Shown in pieces: positions 60,749 to 64,000 of a stretch of 64,000 nt of DNA. The stretch spans positions 1 to 64,000 of the forward strand of contig JAQXGE010000007.1 in NCBI GenBank assembly GCA_029006135.1. The letters are read 5' to 3'. This DNA is from Oscillospiraceae bacterium (GTDB lineage Bacteria > Bacillota > Clostridia > Oscillospirales > Ruminococcaceae). The first letter of the stretch is position 1; every line of letters starts with the position of its first letter. A program made the translations under genes and the position numbers. The notes beneath the pieces were generated by a model. It searched no databases, was not told the origin of the DNA, and saw nothing but the letters and a program-made list of their open reading frames with translations.

Positions 60749-61513
60749 ATGGCAGAGATGAAAGAGACAGAAACCGTTTTGCACCGCACCGCCCTTGTCA
60801 CTGGCGGCGGACGCGGAATTGGCCGTGCCGTCTGCCTTGCGCTTGCACGGAATGGGTTTGATATTGCTGTCAACTACGCCGGCAATGCGCAGGCGGCAGA
60901 GGAAACCGCCGCAGCCTGCCGTGCATTGGGTGTCAATGCCGTTGTGATTCAGGCTGATGTGAGCAAAGCCGACAGCTGTCAGGAACTGGTTGATTCGGCT
61001 GTTAAAGCCCTGGGGCGGTTGGACGTTCTTGTGAACAACGCCGGTGTGACAGCTGATAAGCTGATGATGCGCATGACAGAAGACGACTTTGACCACGTCA
61101 TCAACACTAACCTCAAAGGCGCGTTCTTCTGCACCAAAGCCGCAACGCGTGTGATGATGCGTCAGCGTTATGGGCGGGTCATCAGCCTGAGCAGTGTCGT
61201 CGGATTGCACGGCAACGCCGGTCAGACCAATTACGCGGCAAGCAAAGCCGGCATTGTCGGCATGACCAAGAGCGTCGCAAAGGAATATGCCGCCCGGGGA
61301 ATCACTGCCAACGCGATCGCCCCCGGCCTGATTGAAACCGATATGACCCATGCGATGCCGTCCGCCGCCCGCGATGCCGCACTCGGAACCATCCCCGCCG
61401 CACGATGCGGCCGTGCCGAAGAAGTTGCCGACGCCGTGGCGTTCCTTGCCAGTGAGCGCGCGGGGTATATCACCGGTCAGGTACTGTGTGTTGATGGCGG
61501 CATGGGAATGTAA
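60749..61513 (+). CDS. fabG: 3-oxoacyl-ACP reductase
   Basis: ALVTGGGRGIGRAVCLALARNGFD; NNAGVTADKLMMRM; YAASKAGIVGMTKSVAKEYA. Confidence 0.97.
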   Translation: MAEMKETETVLHRTALVTGGGRGIGRAVCLALARNGFDIAVNYAGNAQAAEETAAACRALGVNAVVIQADVSKADSCQELVDSAVKALGRLDVLVNNAGVTADKLMMRMTEDDFDHVINTNLKGAFFCTKAATRVMMRQRYGRVISLSSVVGLHGNAGQTNYAASKAGIVGMTKSVAKEYAARGITANAIAPGLIETDMTHAMPSAARDAALGTIPAARCGRAEEVADAVAFLASERAGYITGQVLCVDGGMGM

Positions 61514-61524
61514 GGAGACATTTT

Positions 61525-62766
61525 ATGGAAAAACGCAGAGTTGTTATTACCGGTCTTGGAACCGTAAACCCCCTCGGCAATACGGTTGCCGAGAGTTGGA
61601 ACGCAGTCAAAGAAGGGAAATGCGGAATTGCACCTATCACCCACTTTGATACGACTGGGTGCAAAGTCACATTGGCCGGCGAAGTCAAGAACTTTGACCC
61701 TGCCGTGTGCATTGAAAAGCGCGAACTGCGCAAAATGGCCCGCTTCACGCAGTTTGCTGTTGTGGCTGCGCAGGAAGCCGTGACGGACAGCGGCCTTGAT
61801 TTAGAAGTCACCGATCTTTCGCGATTCGGCACAATTATTTCCAGCGGTATTGGAGGTTTGCCCACTATCGAGGAAGAACACACAAAGGGCGAGCAGAAGG
61901 GCTTTGACAAGGTCAGCCCCTACTTTGTGCCGATGTCCATCGGCAATATGGCGGCGGGCCAAGTTGCCATCCGCTTTGGGCTGAAAGGAATGTGTTCCTG
62001 CCCCACCACCGCCTGTGCGGGCGGCACCAATGCCATTGGCGATGCCTTCCACCGTATTCGTGACGGATATGAGGATCTGATGATCTGCGGCGGAACCGAA
62101 AGCTGCATCAGCCCGCTGGGCGTGGGTGGTTTTACCAGCATGAAAGCACTCTCCACTGCCGCGGACCCCGAGCGTGCTTCCATCCCCTTTGATGCCGAAC
62201 GCAGCGGGTTTGTGATGGGCGAAGGATGCGGTGTACTGATTCTTGAAGAGCTGAGCCATGCCAAAGCGCGCGGTGCAAAAATCTATGCCGAGATGGTGGG
62301 ATATGCGAGCAACTGCGATGCCTATCACTTCACTGCTCCCGCCCCCGGCGGTGCCGGCGGTGCGGCCTGCATGAAACTGGCGCTTGCCGATGGCGATGTG
62401 GCGCCGGAGCAGGTCGATTATATCAATGCGCACGGCACCTCCACCCACCTGAACGACAGCTGTGAGACAGCCGCCATCAAGACCGTGTTCGGTGAGCACG
62501 CCTATAAGCTGGCAGTCTCCTCCACCAAATCCATGACGGGGCATCTGCTGGGCGGTGCCGGCGGTGTTGAGGGTGTCTTTACCGCCATGGCTCTGCATGA
62601 CGGATTTTTGCCCGCAACCATCAACCTGAAAGTTCCCGACCCCGAACTGGACCTTGACTACATCCCGAACCATGGCCGGGCCGTTCAGGCGGAATACGCG
62701 ATGAGTGACAGCCTTGGTTTTGGCGGACACAATGCCTGCATTGTCATGCGGCGCTGGGAGGGCTGA
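61525..62766 (+). CDS. fabF: 3-oxoacyl-ACP synthase II
   Basis: RRVVITGLGTVNPLGNTVAESWNAVKEGKCGI; TACAGGTNAIGDAF; NAHGTSTHLND; SLGFGGHNACIV. Confidence 0.98.
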   Translation: MEKRRVVITGLGTVNPLGNTVAESWNAVKEGKCGIAPITHFDTTGCKVTLAGEVKNFDPAVCIEKRELRKMARFTQFAVVAAQEAVTDSGLDLEVTDLSRFGTIISSGIGGLPTIEEEHTKGEQKGFDKVSPYFVPMSIGNMAAGQVAIRFGLKGMCSCPTTACAGGTNAIGDAFHRIRDGYEDLMICGGTESCISPLGVGGFTSMKALSTAADPERASIPFDAERSGFVMGEGCGVLILEELSHAKARGAKIYAEMVGYASNCDAYHFTAPAPGGAGGAACMKLALADGDVAPEQVDYINAHGTSTHLNDSCETAAIKTVFGEHAYKLAVSSTKSMTGHLLGGAGGVEGVFTAMALHDGFLPATINLKVPDPELDLDYIPNHGRAVQAEYAMSDSLGFGGHNACIVMRRWEG

Positions 62767-62769
62767 CGG

Positions 62770-63249
62770 ATGGCCATTACACCGAACGAACCGCCGCGCA
62801 CACTGAACGCGGCACAAATCGCCGAGATTCTCCCCCACCGTTACCCCTTTGCGCTGGTCGACCGCATTACGGACTATCAGCCCGGCGTATGGGCAAAAGG
62901 AATCAAATGCGTCACGCTGAATGAGCCGTTTTTACAGGGACATTTTCCCGGCCAGCCGGTCATGCCCGGTGTGCTGATTCTTGAAGCACTGGCACAAACG
63001 GGTGCGGTTGCGGCGCTGAGCCTGCCGGAAAACAAGGGCAAACTTGCCCTGTTCGGCGGGGTAAAAAACGCACGGTTCCGCCGTCAGGTGGTTCCCGGCG
63101 ATGTGCTGACGCTTGAGTGTGAGTTGGTAGAACAGCATGGGCCTATGGGCATTGGCAAAGCCACCGCATGGGTGGACGGCGTGCGGGCGGTCAATGCCGA
63201 ACTGACCTTCGTTATCGCGCCGCGCGAGAGCGAAAAATCCAGCACTTGA
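62770..63249 (+). CDS. fabZ: 3-hydroxyacyl-ACP dehydratase
   Basis: EILPHRYPFALVDRITDYQPG; QGHFPGQPVMPGVLILEALAQ. Confidence 0.97.
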   Translation: MAITPNEPPRTLNAAQIAEILPHRYPFALVDRITDYQPGVWAKGIKCVTLNEPFLQGHFPGQPVMPGVLILEALAQTGAVAALSLPENKGKLALFGGVKNARFRRQVVPGDVLTLECELVEQHGPMGIGKATAWVDGVRAVNAELTFVIAPRESEKSST

Positions 63250-63335
63250 ACACTTCCGGCATTTTTGAGGGCTGGTCTTTGACGCAAAATCGTGCTATTA
63301 TATTTTTATCGCAACTGTATTCGGAGGTTTTTGCC

Positions 63336-63815
63336 ATGCTGGACCAGGCTTTTGAGGAAGTATACAACAAATTCAAGCTCCATTTTTACCAGAAGATTTT
63401 CAGCCGTTTTGAGGACCGTGAAGCCACCCTCACCACGGTCGAGTCGTTCTGCATGGAAGTCATCATGGCACTGCACGAGCCCACGATTGCAGAGTTCAGC
63501 CACATGATGAACCTTTCCACACCGAATGCGGCCTACAAAATCAACTCCCTTGTAAAAAAGGGTTATGTGGAGCGCATCCAGTCCAGCACCGACAAGCGGG
63601 AATATCACCTGCGTCCCACCCAAAAATACATTGACTACTATAACATCAGCTATTCCTATCTTCATCAGGTCATGGAGCGTGCGAAGGAGCGCTTCAGTGC
63701 GGAGGATTTGAAAAAGCTTGAGGAGATGCTGGTCATCTTTTCAAACGAGCTGATGCCGGAGATTTCCCTGCCTAAGCGCGAAATTCCCATGTCCAAGTGC
63801 GAATCTGACAGCTGA
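63336..63815 (+). CDS. MarR-family (FabT-like) transcriptional regulator
   Basis: MALHEPTIAEFSHMMNLSTPNAAYKINSLVKKGYVERIQSSTDKREYHLRPTQKY wHTH; SD CGGAGG; last gene of fab operon. Confidence 0.88.
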   Translation: MLDQAFEEVYNKFKLHFYQKIFSRFEDREATLTTVESFCMEVIMALHEPTIAEFSHMMNLSTPNAAYKINSLVKKGYVERIQSSTDKREYHLRPTQKYIDYYNISYSYLHQVMERAKERFSAEDLKKLEEMLVIFSNELMPEISLPKREIPMSKCESDS

Positions 63816-63837
63816 ATTTCATAACCAAATAAAGCAA

Positions 63838-63890
63838 ACAGTGCCTCTGTGTTCCGTTATCTGACGGTGAACAGAGGCACTGTTTTTTGA
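63838..63890. terminator. Terminator of fab operon
   Basis: AACAGTGCCTCTGTGTTC ... GAACAGAGGCACTGTTTTTT. Confidence 0.88.
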
Positions 63891-63898
63891 TTGAATTT

Positions 63899-64000
63899 CT
63901 ACTGAATCAAAATCCGGTCCAGCAATTCCATAAGGGCCGCGGTGTTCGCATTAAACTGCGGGTAAAATTCGTCCCGAATTGTATAGTCGTAGTAGAGCGC
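63899..64000 (-). CDS. C-terminal fragment of an unidentified protein running off the right edge
   Basis: In-frame ALYYDYTIRDEFYPQFNANTAALMELLDRILIQ* on minus strand, next to the terminator. Confidence 0.5.
   Translation of the reverse strand, partial: ALYYDYTIRDEFYPQFNANTAALMELLDRILIQ

Overview
This is a chromosomal housekeeping region of an endospore-forming Firmicute, probably Clostridia (Oscillospiraceae/Ruminococcaceae-like; inferred from gene content and synteny, not from a search). In order it holds: groES-groEL with a perfect CIRCE operator; a gerA-type germination operon divergent from DUF421/DUF4363 genes; nrdR, secDF, an aminotransferase, rlmH, an MBL hydrolase, murA, an M23 peptidase and an RluA-type pseudouridine synthase; RNase P RNA; a spore-coat basement operon (SipL-like, spoIVA, DUF2508, bofA); a LysR / purA-like / pyrB / pyrI / kinase / MATE region; a MetE-like gene with a LysR regulator; an rlmN-prpC-prkC-rsgA-thiN block followed by an ORF that looks like an unannotated spoVM; rsmB-fmt-def-priA-gmk-remA-yicC; a cohesin/dockerin-like surface protein pair; tRNA-Leu, mrp, mscL, gltBD; and a type II fatty-acid operon (acpP-accD-accA-fabH-fabK-fabX-like-fabD-fabG-fabF-fabZ-marR). 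Main points for follow-up: (1) a 22-codon SpoVM candidate missing from the ORF track; (2) a FabX-like flavoprotein with a C-terminal Cys cluster next to FabK, a candidate anaerobic unsaturated-fatty-acid enzyme; (3) a perfect 13-bp inverted repeat over the start region of the fab promoter, with a MarR gene at the end of the operon; (4) a divergent PurA paralogue coupled to ATCase genes; (5) SipL-like and SpoIVA genes in one predicted operon; (6) a possible IS200/IS605-type element end at the left edge. No CRISPR array, prophage or rRNA was seen. All family calls come from reading the translations; no searches were run.
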